Assembly: GCA_008692225.1 (NCBI GenBank)
Contig: VICG01000016.1
Location: 1,719,501 to 1,783,500 of the forward strand
Source of the DNA: Monilinia fructicola
Taxonomy: Eukaryota > Ascomycota > Leotiomycetes > Helotiales > Sclerotiniaceae
Reading direction: 5' to 3'
DNA length: 64,000 nucleotides
Shown: positions 11,052-23,133 of the stretch, piece by piece
Layout of the letters: every line of letters begins with the position of its first letter
Position numbering within the stretch: the stretch's first letter is position 1
The notes under the pieces: generated by a model
Seen by the model: the letters and a program-made list of their open reading frames with translations, nothing else
The model's database searches: none
What the model was told of the DNA's origin: nothing
Program-made: the position numbers and the translations under genes

Positions 11052-12640
11052 GATGAAAACATTCGCGATAACTATGCGACAAGTAAAAGAGGATGAGTTG
11101 GAAGTTTATTGTTGGTAGTAATTAGTTGAATTGTTTAATAATTTATTAGAATCTCATCATATTATATCGCGAACCTTTGAGTTCGCGACAACATAAGACA
11201 CGGGGGAGTGAGATTAGTAAGAATTAACATAGCATGGTATTAATGGTTATCCGTAATGAATTATACGGTTACGTACAGAGTAAGAGTAGGCTGAAGGTGA
11301 GAGTAAAATAAGGTAGTAGGCCAGGCAGTTCTTTACACGAGGTAGCAGGTACAGTACTACCTAGGTACTATTTACTATGTTTATGTAATCTTACTATAGA
11401 GCCTTACATAAGCACCTAGGTACGTACGGAGTAGTTGATAAGTTATAATAAATAGAATACTTAAATATAATTATAGTTTATTTTAAAAAGGTTGAAGCTA
11501 TTATCGTAGAGGTAGACTAGTTAATTAAGTATTTAAAAGTTAACTTTACTAAACTATTGGAATAGTAATGAGTAGATAGATACGTATATATATATATATA
11601 TATATATACCTAGTACTTATTAGTAGATATAAACTCTTTAGAGCTTATTTATAGACTATTATTTATTCTAGGTTCTTTAAGTATCTAATAAGATAACGAT
11701 AAATAATAAAGAAATAAAAAGATATTATTAATCAAATAAATTCTATAATAGAGTATATATAGAGTATAGTATATCTAATAATAATAAGTATATAGAAAGA
11801 GAGAAGAAGGAATAGTCTATATAGATATAATTAAAGGTAGTTAGACTTTAAATATTTATTTATATATAGTAAATTTATAATTTATAATTTATAATGAATT
11901 ATTTATTATTTATTATTTATTATTTATTATTATATTATTATTTATTATTTATTATTTATTATTTATTATTTATTATTTATTATTTATTATTTATTATTTA
12001 TTATTTATTATATTATTTATTATTTATTATTATTTATTATTTATTATTTATTATTTATTATTTATTATTTATTATTTATTATTTATTATTTATTATTTAT
12101 TATTTATTATTTATTATTTATTATTTATTATTTATTATTTATTATTTATTATTTATTATTTATTATTTATTATTTATTATTTATTATTTATTATTTATTA
12201 TTATTTATTATTTATTATTTATTATTTATTATTATTATTATTTATTATTTATTATTTATTATTTATTATTTATTATTTATTATTTATTATTTATTATTTA
12301 TTATTTATTATACTTTAAAGTCTACTAGGTAGTCACTTGAGTATCTAGGTATTTCTACTTCTTTTATTCATCTACCTCTATTTACCTCCAGCTACCTATC
12401 ACTTTACTCATAAGGTCAAAACATAAAATCATCAAGAGTGAGGTCACCAAGCGAATAACAAAGCCCACATCTCACACTTATTACACCCACACCCACACCA
12501 AAACCAAAACCAAACCCACACAATCTAAATCCTTCCAAGCTTTTCAAGTACTTACTACCTTTACCTACTTATTCTACCTACCCTCAATTACCCTACCTAC
12601 CTCACCTCCTCAAACAACATAACATAAGTATATCGAAATC
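11052..12640. other. Divergent intergenic region, AT-rich
   Basis: Separates the divergent Sfh1 and EBP1-like genes. From about 11430 to 11890 it is very AT-rich with no coding potential, followed by the long heptanucleotide array. The 300 bases before 12641 are C/A-rich and probably hold the EBP1 promoter and leader. A TACCTAGGTA palindrome lies at 11358-11367. Confidence 0.6.
11889..12312. repeat. Heptanucleotide (TTATTTA)n array, about 420 bp
   Basis: Roughly 55-60 tandem copies of a 7-bp A/T unit, with a few interruptions where one or more bases are dropped (near 11930, 12010, 12200 and 12232). One frame stays open throughout and translates to Leu/Phe/Ile/Tyr, which is a composition artefact. 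Confidence 0.95.
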
Positions 12641-14173
12641 ATGGCCGATAATAAGAAAGAAGAAACTCAAGAGATTGGTAAGTTCCCTTTATATTCTTTC
12701 TTGTTCCTTATTGTATCCTCAATCTCATCTTACCTTTTGCTCGATGTTATTGAATTAAAGAACCCGACCCCGCCATTGCGACTCGAAAAGACATACGAGA
12801 ATCTGCACAACCATAATCTCAACCTCAATCTCAATCACAATCCTTTCTCGAAAACAATCAAAGAATAATCAACTAATCAATTTTAATATTGTAGATTACT
12901 CTCTCAACAACCCTGATACCCTCACCAAATACAAGAATGCTGCGCAAATTTCTCAAAAGGTCTTGGAAGCTGTTACTGCCTTGTGCGTAGCTGGTGAGAA
13001 AATTGTGACAATTTGTGAGAGGGGTGACAAACTTCTCGAAGACGAGATCGCAAAGGTTTACCGAGGAAAGAAAATGGTAAAGGGTAGGCAGATTTATATA
13101 TTCATCATATTTCAGTCGCCCAATAACTAATAATCAAATAGGTATTGGCCATCCAACCACCGTTTCTCCTTCAGCCTACGTAACACCTTATACTCCTCTT
13201 ACCTCGGACGAAGCCGAAGCTTCTGTTGTTCTTAAAGAAGGCGAAGCTATCAAAATTCAACTTGGTGCACAAATTGATGGATTCGGAACAATTGTTTGTG
13301 ATACTATTATTGTTCATTCGGCTGAACATGTGAATGGAGAAATCAGTGGAAGGGATGCGGATCTTTTGTTGGCTACACATTATGCAAATGAACTTTTGTT
13401 ACGTTTGATGGTTCCCCCTGGATTACTCGCAACTGGAACAGAAGAAGAGAAGAAGAAGGCAGCTGCTGTTAAAGCTCCTACTCAAGCCAAGATTACCACC
13501 TTACTTGAGAAGTTGGTAAAGAGTTTACGATTGTAACTTGGTCGAGCATACTACCTCTTGGCAATTTGAGCGTAATGAAATTGAAGGAAAGAAGAAGATT
13601 ATTCTTGCTCCAGGTGATGGTTCAAGGGGTGATGGTACTCCAGAAGTTGGAGAGGTTTGGGGTGTTGAGATGGGTGTTTCTCTCGGCTCTGGAAAGACCA
13701 AGAGTTTCGAGAACAGAGCTACTCTTCACCGTCGTACCAATCTTACATACGCTTTGAAGAGACCAAGTTCTAGAGCGATCATGAACGAGGTTGTTAAGAA
13801 GTTTGGTACTTTCCCATTCAGTTTACGACAATTGGAATCTGAGCGAGATGCAAAGGTTGGTGTTGTCGAGTGTGTACGTGGAAACGTCTTCCGACAATAC
13901 GAAGTTGTTGGAGATAAGGACCTTGAGCCAGTCGGAAGATTGTTGACCACAATTGGTAAGTAGATTACGAAGCTTTTTCAGAAGATCAAACTAACTTATT
14001 CAGCAATTACCAAAAATGGTTTACAAAAGATTGCCTCACCACCTGAGCCAGATCTTAGCAAGTTCAAGACTGATAAGAAGATCACCGATGAAGAGATCCT
14101 CAAGATATTGGAACAACCTTTGGCTAAGGAGAAGAAGAAGAAGACTGGAAAGAAGACTCCTGCAGCAGAGTAG
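12641..14173 (+). CDS. EBP1/PA2G4-like (42-kDa curved DNA-binding type) protein
   Basis: Exons 12641-12677, 12895-13083, 13142-13955 and 14004-14173. The product of about 402 residues has the non-catalytic type-II methionine aminopeptidase fold. Landmarks are YKNAAQISQKVLEAVTALC, GIGHPTTVSPSAYVTPYTPL, VHSAEHVNGEISGRDADLLL, LVEHTTSWQFERNEIEGKKK, DGTPEVGEVWGVEMGVSLGS and FGTFPFSLRQLES, then a Lys-rich tail. Yeast and fission-yeast relatives (Arx1/Cdb4/EBP1 group) act on pre-60S ribosome export or bind curved DNA; EBP1/Cdb4 fits best by length. Exon 3 is interrupted near 13524-13526: a TTT where TT is expected shifts the frame just before NLVEHTTSW. Removing one T makes the exon sum divisible by three and reunites the two halves. 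Confidence 0.85.
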
Positions 14174-16163
14174 AAAGGTAGACGGAAGAATCTTCACGTG
14201 AGAAGAAGAAGAGATTTTTTACTACTTGAGTTTCTGATCAAATCACCTAAAAGGTGATAATGATCTATCTCATGCATCAATATGAAAAATTACTCTTCTC
14301 ACATCAACTTTTTCTTGCTGTTGACACTGCTTCATAAAGCTTGTCAAGCATTTCACTGTTATCACTTCATTTATTGTTGTCATTGGGTGGCGAGGGAGCG
14401 ATAAATGTCGTAACTCGGGTCTTCATCCCACAGGGAAATTTTATTAAGCAGTGAAAAGCTTCTCAAATTCAGAGATATGCAGCAAATATATGACTCCTGA
14501 AATATTTTAAACAAGTGAAGTGAATTCAATATTTTGATTTATTAGTATCGTGTGTTAATTACTTTAGTAACTTTCAGCTATGATGTGACGTGTAGCCTAA
14601 CCATACAATACCTCCACCTCCTCTTTTTTTTTTCAAATACTCGGTTAGCGCAAATTAGATTAAAGGTCAAAATCCCAAAATTGCCTAGTCAGAATTCATT
14701 TACCATAGTTACTTTCGCTTCTCAAGGTTGAGGTTAAGAAATCCGTGGACAGATAGATAGATTGGATCAATACTACCTAGGTATATTCATACGTCTGTCT
14801 ATACGTCTATTCGACCATACACTCATATGTCTGTCCATTCATACATCCATCCTTCATACAACCATACTTCTATAATCATACTTCCTACGCTTGTACGTCA
14901 TACACTCATACACTTATACACTCATACACTCATACACTTATACACTATACACTCATACACTTATACACTCATACCTCTATCTATCCATACATACTCCCTC
15001 GATCTGAAAGCTTACCTACCTAGGTACTTTGGTATTCCATTCTAACTACCTATCGTACTATACCCGTAACCTTAACCTTTGAAACCCTTCCTTCATCAAC
15101 TTCATCAGTTCTATCGGTTCTATCGGTTCAAACAGTTCCATAACCTTTCTCAGTTCTATTAACTTCTCATCACTCCATCACTCCATCACTCCATCACTCC
15201 ACCACTCCTCTATCAGTTCATCAATTCTATTGATTTCAGCAAGGACAACCATAGTCGAGGCAATCAACTCAAGAATCCTGGAAACCTTTCACAACCATTG
15301 ACAATTCATCGCCGCCCTAATCCATTCTCGAGTGATCCATTCACCCCATCAAAACCTCTTAAGCGATTTTAAGGATCTTTTTGATCATTTCATTTCTCTC
15401 AGTATCGATAAGAGACAGCAAGAAGACCAAAAAAAAAACAAATCATAACAGAACACATACATCACGACCCGGAAGCTTTAGAATTTATTCTTTACATTCG
15501 ATCTATCATTCTTGATCACTACGGCTTCCTAATCACAAAACAATAAGGTATCCCACCCCTTTCTACTCCTTTATCCTCTCACTCCCACTGCATTGTACCG
15601 CTTTTCATACGTTACGTTACCTACCTATTTCATGGTATAGTCAGTACTGTATCCTCCCTCTCACATGATTTCTATTCTGCCTCCGAGTACGAGAAAACTT
15701 TACGCGATCACCTTATCACCTTTGAAATAGGAGGATATACTTCTTCTTTTCCAAGAACATCATTTGCATCAAAGATTTGATCGGCTAGAATCATTCATTA
15801 ATCATTTATTCTATCTAAGAAATCTATCACACGCCCCTCACCGAAGGTCGATAGACGAATTTCCGACATTTACCTTTTTTCTACTTCAACCATTTCGGCT
15901 CCTTGGAGAAGGGGCGCTAGCTAAGGGAGAAGCGAGAACTTGACTTTTCCTCCTCAATCAATCATACCACGATAATTCAACGCGTACATACTCATTGAAA
16001 AACAGCATTTGAGAAGATTTGCATGTTTGCAAATTAAAGAGAAGTATATGGAATCCATTAAATATATATAATCATTTAACTAATAATTCAATAGTTACCT
16101 TTGGTGTGCGATCGCAATTGAAAGGAGTCGGGTCGGTCGCAGGAGGCGACGAGCGAGGAAGCT
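14174..16163. other. Intergenic region and probable long leader of the Rco1-like gene
   Basis: No supported gene. It holds tandem CATACACTCATACACTTA-type repeats at about 14890-14975, (ACTCCATC)n near 15168-15200 and two TACCTAGGTA palindromes (14774-14783 and 15017-15026). From about 15400 the sequence is pyrimidine-rich, as in fungal 5' leaders. Confidence 0.55.
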
Positions 16164-19100
16164 ATGAGCCAACTCAATTCTCGCCCAACGCGATCTCGTC
16201 GTTCCAGTCCTTTTGTTTCCGCACAACGTAATCCGAATTCTTCTCCAGCTACGGTCGCAGATTCAGGTCGAAAAAGAACGTTTATGGATAAATGGACGGA
16301 GCCTCCTCTTCCTGCTCCTTTACCATCTTTCGCAGAAGCTGGAATGGAAAGACACGGAGTCGTCGCAAATATGGCACCACTTGGAACGCGACCGAGTGCA
16401 AAAGCTGTTAAATCATCTGCCAAATCCGAAGCAGCGGATACGAATGGAAGTAGACGTAATGGAGTTGCTGAAGGGATTGAAGATACTCCTCCAACAATTA
16501 CTCCGTCTGTTTCTACCACTCCTCAAGAACCGATTCAAAATTCTGAACCCATTTCGAATGTTTCGCGACGAAGATCAACATCAACAAGAATCGAAGATGT
16601 CGAATATGCTCCACCTTCAACTCCTCAACAACCAAGAAGTGCGCGAAAAAGCCTTACTCGATCTAGTGTCCCACCTCAAAGTGTACGGAATGAAAGTGAA
16701 GGACCTAGCATGTATGCGACTTCACCAGCTCCACAACGTACACCTCTTCCACAAAATACACCTCTACCACAAAATACACCCCTTCCACAACAATCACCTT
16801 CTTTATCTTCTTCTCTAGGTTATACTGGAAAGATGAATTATACATATGATGAAAGAGATGAGGCTCGTCAAAAGGAAGGCAGGGCTCGTGCAGTTGAAGC
16901 GGCTTTTCGCAGAAAGACTGCTAGATTTGTGGAATTAGCTGTATCTCAGGCAATCGAGGAGCAACGTTGGTGTACTGCTTATGCTCTGAGAGAACTTTTT
17001 GATGAGGATACAGAAAATTTTGGCAGACTCGCTGAAAGACATGTTTATGAGGAGGCTACAGAAGAGGAAAATCAAGAATTTTACAGATTGATCGCACTCA
17101 AGAAGAAAGAAGGTAGAAAGGATAAAACTGCCGAATACTATTTCAATGGAGATGGTAGTGATCCTGCTCCTTATCGACCAAGGCGTCGTCAAACATTACC
17201 ACAAGTAACTCCTCAAACCATGATATTCGCACCTTTCAACCCCATATTCGAAACAATAAAGCCAACATATTCTTCACCATATGCTTCACCATATTCTTCG
17301 ATATATGGTCCTCCACCTCAACCACCACCTCAACCACTTCAATCTTCTATTAACAAAGACACAACATCAAGAGTTGGTGATCCTGTTAAGCCTTCAGATC
17401 TCAAGCCATCCTCATCTATATCACCACGAAAACAAGGGGATCATACTATACATCCCAACAAGAAGCATAAAGGAAATGGTTTTACGGCTACTAATGAAGA
17501 TTTCAATGGTAATTTGGATGCAAGTGCAACGGGATTCGATGGAATTACGAAAAAGCAACAAAACGGAATTGTATCGGCTTCTACTTCCGCTGAAATTTTA
17601 TCATCCCCACCTAAATCATCCGATCGCCCACGAGCAGTCTCAGTTTCAAGTTCATCATCATTATCTTCAGTTGATGAACAAATTCTTGATAATGAAGAGT
17701 ACAGTCCTATGGATTTTGACCACGCTCAAAATCATGTTGGTACAACAAAGCCCTCGCAAACTAAAGGCAAGCTTATTATTGGAATGAGCAACGCCAATGT
17801 CAATGCCAACGCCAAATTTGGTACGTCCGTGTCAACCGAGACCCAGTCACATACTGGAGGATCAGTCAATCAGAAGCAACCAATCAAATCAAAGTATTCG
17901 TCCAAGTTCGAATCAGACACACTTTTATCTATGGCAAACAAGACCAATAATAAGAGTCGAGCTATGAACAAGTCTAAAACTTCATCACCTGCGACTCCAT
18001 CATTTTCTGCTATCAACATTCCCACCAGATCACACAATACGAATACAAATTCAAGTAATCGTGTTGATACGAACAATGCTCAAGTTAATTCAAACATGGC
18101 ACCTGATTTAATGCGTACATCATCCTCTTCTTCAGTTGGATCAGTACCAGTATTGAAACCAGTTATACCTAAAAAGCCGCAAATTGTGTGGAAGTCAAAG
18201 AAGAAACAAGCAATTGATCGACCTACATATGAAGAGAGTGAAATGGTTGGTAAATGGAAGCGCAAGGCGCGTGAAATTACCAATGGTATTACTGAAGAGA
18301 TTCGAACTGAGAGTTTTGAACGACCGAATATAGAACCATCAATGTGTTCAACAATTCCCGCTGGAGATTTATCTGATGGAGATTCAAATTCTATCCCTAC
18401 AGCCTTACCAGCTGCTTTACCTACTACTTCTTCAACAACCTCTAATCGTCCAGTCAAAACTATTAGATTGGTTACTAAGAATGAAAGAGCTAGTAGAAGA
18501 CAAACTACTACTGCACCAGTTAACAATTATGATTCAGAAATGAGTTCACCTACAGGTCTTGGATTTCAACCAGATTTTCCACCTGGATCATTACCAAGTT
18601 CCCGTGCTGGCACACCTTCATCTAATCGACCATCTAGAAAGGCCAAGAATGGTACTGGTTTACGTGTTAAAACTTCGTAAGTTTATATTTTCACTTCATC
18701 TTCTTTGCATCATGTCAGATTTCAATTCCTATTCTCTTGAAATGATTTTGTTTTGATTATTACTATTGTGTTATTTCTCTTGTATCAATTTTCATCTTCG
18801 TTCCTTCACAAATGGTTTCCATGGTTCTTACGTTCTTATTGTACTTTCCAATATACTATTATGTTTTCTCTTATACGTTGCTGTAGACTGAACTTTCTTT
18901 CATCACGAAATGAATCTAATTATTTTCTTGCTTATTACATTTTTCGTTTTGAGGATGAAAAAGGTATTCGCTAACAAATCTTTTTAATTTGCGCAGACCA
19001 ATGAAGAAAAAGAGTGGCCCTTCAGCTGGTATCCCAAGGGCAAGCGGTGAAAGAGATAGTCCAATTGGAGGATCATATCCAAGTCAACAGGTAAGATATT

Positions 19101-21266
19101 TTTTTATATGTATTGAAGGGTTGACGAAGTTGATGATGACAATGATGATTGCATGGATGATGGTGGTGGTGATACTGGTGGTGGTGAAATGGATGAAATA
19201 TATGATGTTGTAAAGTTCTTCATCAAATTTCTCTCAATCATTGCACTCTTCCACTCTTCTATCTTTCAACACAACTTGCTTAACATTATCTACACCTCAT
19301 TACCATCGTCATCAATATCATCGTTACTATCATCATCGTTACTATCATCATCGTTACTATCATTATTACCAACATTGTTATATTCATCACTGTCATTATC
19401 GCCACCACTATCGTCATCGTCATCATCATCATCTTCATCATCATCATCATCATCATCAACACTACCCTCATCATCACCACCACCACCCTCATCATCATCA
19501 TATGCATTCATCAGTTAATAGGTTTAAACCCTATTTTCTATGAAATATGCTATAATGATTGATTTTATTTCGAATCAAATTTTGTTATGTTACATGATTG
19601 TTTCAATATTGAGGGGGCTGGGTTCCGAGGCATTGTAAAGGGAAAAAAAGGTCAAAAAGTCCGGGCAAATAGCGCAAACTCTGATGATTGATGATGTGGA
19701 TTTCTCTATTTCTGACCCATTTCCGTATTTACCGAGTCTATGATCATCCCCTCCCCACATATGAAACTTTACACACTTCATAATCATTCCTAATCTCATC
19801 ATTTCTTAAAGTTTTCTTTCAAAATGGAAATGGAATAATCAAAAGCTAACATATGAATAAACAGCCTACAGACAATGACGACTATTGTGCGTCTTGTGGA
19901 GGTAATGGTCAATTACTTTGCTGTGATGGATGTACTAGATCTTTTCACTTCAAATGTATTGATCCTCCAATTGATCCAGGAACTTTAGCAGATGAAGAAT
20001 GGTATTGTAATGCATGTCTTGCAAGAGAAGTACCTCAATCTGAAGAACAAGAGACTGGATTCTTTGGTCCTTTATTATCAGATTTGGAGAGAAAGAACCC
20101 TAGTGCTTTTCACTTACCAAAATCAATTCGAGAATATTTCGAAAATGTTAAAACTGGAACTGAAGGAGAATATGAAGAAGGTGTCGTACAAAAACCAAAG
20201 TAAGCTTACATTTTTTGACTCATTTGATTCCTTGTTAATCATTGATTAGGAACAATCGAGGTTATGACGAAACTCCTGATTACTTCAAATTAAAGGACAA
20301 TAAAGGAAATCCGATTTTATGTCATAATTGTCATCTTTCAGCCTCGCAGCCAAGCCGAGCAATCATTCCATGTTCTTATTGCAGTCTATTCTGGCATTTG
20401 GATTGTTTAGATCCACCACTTGCAAAAGAACCACCACCTGGAAGATCTTGGAGATGTCCTGCACATGTTGATGATTTGCTTGAAAAAGTACCAGGAACAT
20501 TAGGACCAGCTCATCGATTCAGAAAGATCAAAGGAGCATCATTAATTAAACCAATACTTTCACGTGGTATTAGGAATAATGGTCATATTGAGATCGAGAA
20601 TACACCATCAGAAGATGAAGACCAAGGCAGCGGATTTTATGAACAAAGAGAATATGGTCATGTTTATAAACTTCCCGAAGAAGGTATCAAACTTGATTTT
20701 ATATCAAGGTATGTATTGATTGTTTTGTTTTGTTAGTTGTTTATTGTGTATTATCTAGTTTATTACCTTTTACTCACTAACATATTTTTCTAGAATTCAT
20801 CGTGAATTTGGTCAATATAATCAAAGAAGTTTCAACAAGAATAGATCATCTATTCCTCAATCAAGATCACCAATTGTTGAATTCAATAGACGTGGTATTG
20901 ATGAACAACAAGCTGCTCTAAATCTTGCATATTTAGCAACAGCCAATCCATCAATGAACGTTACACAAAGTTTAATTGATGCATTGATTGTGAGTTTATT
21001 TCCTCTTGCATTTAAAAAAACTACATAATAAAAATGACACATCAGAACGGAAATGCTAATCTAATATTATTTAGTCTGAAGCTGATGAACCAGTCATTAA
21101 GTTGATAGCAAAAGGAGATGCATCAAAGTTATCAACTAGAAAGCCATTAACACAAGCTGATAAATCATCGATAGTAGCTATGACTGCTTTCTTACAAGAA
21201 CGTCTTGCTTCAACAGGTGATGAAGATGCTGATGGTATGATGGTTGATCAAGATGAAATCTTATGA
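16164..21266 (+). CDS. Two-PHD-finger protein, Rco1-like Rpd3S histone deacetylase subunit
   Basis: Six exons: 16164-18676, 18997-19090, 19865-20199, 20250-20708, 20794-20989, 21075-21266; all phases agree, giving 1262 residues. The first 840 residues are Ser/Pro/Thr-rich and mostly disordered, with one ordered block starting RQKEGRARAVEAAFRRKTAR (about residues 235-320). PHD1 (about 876-925) reads CASCGGNGQLLCCDGCTRSF then HFKCIDPP and WYCNAC. PHD2 (about 1003-1050) is CHNCHLS...CSYCSLFWHLDCLDPP...WRCPAH. It is followed by GTLGPAHRFRKIKG, matching the region after PHD2 in fungal Rco1 proteins. Rco1 targets Rpd3S to H3K36-methylated gene bodies. Intron 2 (774 nt) is unusually long and contains a TCA-triplet tract. 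No frame errors in this gene. Rco1 rather than another double-PHD protein is inferred from the finger order and spacing. Confidence 0.75.
19300..19505. repeat. (TCA)n-rich tract in intron 2 of the Rco1-like gene
   Basis: Imperfect ATC/TCA triplets, interrupted by TTACTA steps, within the 774-nt intron. Several frames stay open across it (poly-Ser, poly-His, poly-Asp on the other strand), which explains the spurious ORFs there. Confidence 0.9.
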
Positions 21267-23133
21267 TTTTCAAACTTTGGTTCTCAGTATCGGTTTTAGT
21301 ATGGAGTTTGACGGTATAAGATTCAAATCATGAATGGGCGATCAAATTTTTCAAAAACCATGTTGGTTGGATTGATCACTTGATCATGATGAAATTTGAT
21401 CAGATGATTGATCAGATGACATATGGATTATAACTTCTAGTATCTTCCATATTGAATTGATTAACGCGATATTGATATCATTACTTGATTGAATATCTGT
21501 TGAAGAAAACAGATATTACTTTTAAAGTAAATCATTTCACATCAGATACATATCTAGTTTCATTCATAGCCTTCTTCTGTTCATTCAATTGCTTCATGAT
21601 TGTCAAATCTTCTTTTATTGCAGAGGACTTTCCTATCTTATCTTTTTCGGAGGGAGGCATACAAAGATTACATTCAAACTTGTATCATATCATATGAAAC
21701 TTTTTCTTATGACATTATTTGATGGTTTGTTTTAGAGAAGTGAGGAGGAAGAAAGGAAGGGAGAAAGGGAGGGAGGAATAACTTTTGTACAGCATGGCGT
21801 TTTGAAGGAAAGGAAAGGGGGGTGGGAGGGGGGAGGGGGAGTAAATGGATGGGATGGGTCTTTTACTTGATACTTCTTTTCTCTTATTAAAGTTCAATTT
21901 GCAAGTTCTTGTTTTCTTTTTTTTTTTTCTTTTTTATGAAAATACTTTTGGTGATTGTTAATGGAGTGTGGGTTGTGAAGGTGGGGGTCGGGATGTGAGG
22001 TGGTGGGGGTGTGGAAGGGGTGGTGAAACGCTGGATGTGAGGAATGTTGTGATTTCTTTTCGGTTTTGATGGGAGATGTTGGAGGTGATGGTGGATGAGA
22101 GGCGAATAGGAGGGGGGATATGCGACGATAGAAGATATGGGGGAAGAAAGAAGAAAGGGGTTGAAGTCGTATACCTTTCTTCTCCTTCCTTCTCCCCTTC
22201 TTCTACCGCCACTCCCTCTTCTTCTCTCCTAGAGAATATACTGGTCCTGGCAGAATTTGAATAAGAGGGTTGGAGGTTAGATGGCATTGAAATTAGATGA
22301 ACGGCTTGTTGGATGAATGGACGGGTGGATGGTTGGATGATGACTTTGCTTGAGAGATGAATAGGAGTCAATCATCATCATCACCACCATCACCCCCATA
22401 TCACCCTCTCATCATATCATCTGATTCCCCGATGAATGATACAGCGACGAAAGAAGCAAATGAGATACCTCTGATGGAGATGGCAGAGAGACAGCAAGGA
22501 AGAGAATTGTATAATACCTACTGCTACTCTACCATGGTACGTAGTGAGGAAACAAGGGAACCCAACTGAGTCATTGAATACTATTTAGCTAGTATAGTCA
22601 TCATCATCATCAAATATTAGATGAAGAGAAATTACATGAAGTCAAATTAAAATGAAATGAAATGAAATGATGAAAGTGTTTTTGGGGGGGAAATAAGTTC
22701 AATTCATCCTATTCCGTTTCCTCAGATTTGTACCATACATACATCTTCTTCCCTTAATCCATTCATCCGCCATCCGTTCACCCGTCGATCTGTCAATTTC
22801 TCATATCACATGACCAAATGACCACATCACTACATCGCCTCATCACCTCGTCACCACAGACAGCCCTACCTACATTCTCAAATCCACCCAACGAACAAGT
22901 AACAATCTTTTCGAATCGTGAAAGGTTGGCGGGGTATACGTTTTACAGTTTTCTTCCCTCCATTCATCTCAAGTAACTCCTTCATCCAACTCACTCTCAC
23001 TTCTTTCACTCCCCCATTCAGCTTACTCCACTCCTTCCCCTCACACTCAGCCCACTCATCTCAACCCACTCAGCTCAGCCCACTCAACCCACTCCCCGTC
23101 CTCTTCACCCTCTCCCTCCCGAGGTCATCTTAC
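21267..23133. other. Convergent intergenic region
   Basis: Between the 3' ends of the Rco1-like and Pds5 genes. Nothing coding is convincing. It has G-rich purine stretches (about 21740-21845 and 21965-22030), scattered TGATCA steps (21340-21420) and a CACTCA/CCACTC-rich stretch just downstream of Pds5 (about 22990-23110). Confidence 0.55.

Noticed and set aside
11894..12328. 144-codon ORF (Leu/Ile/Tyr)
   Set aside because: It is a translation of the 7-bp A/T repeat.
19153..19543. Poly-Ser, poly-His and poly-Asp ORFs
   Set aside because: All are frames of the triplet tract inside an intron whose phases fit the flanking PHD gene.
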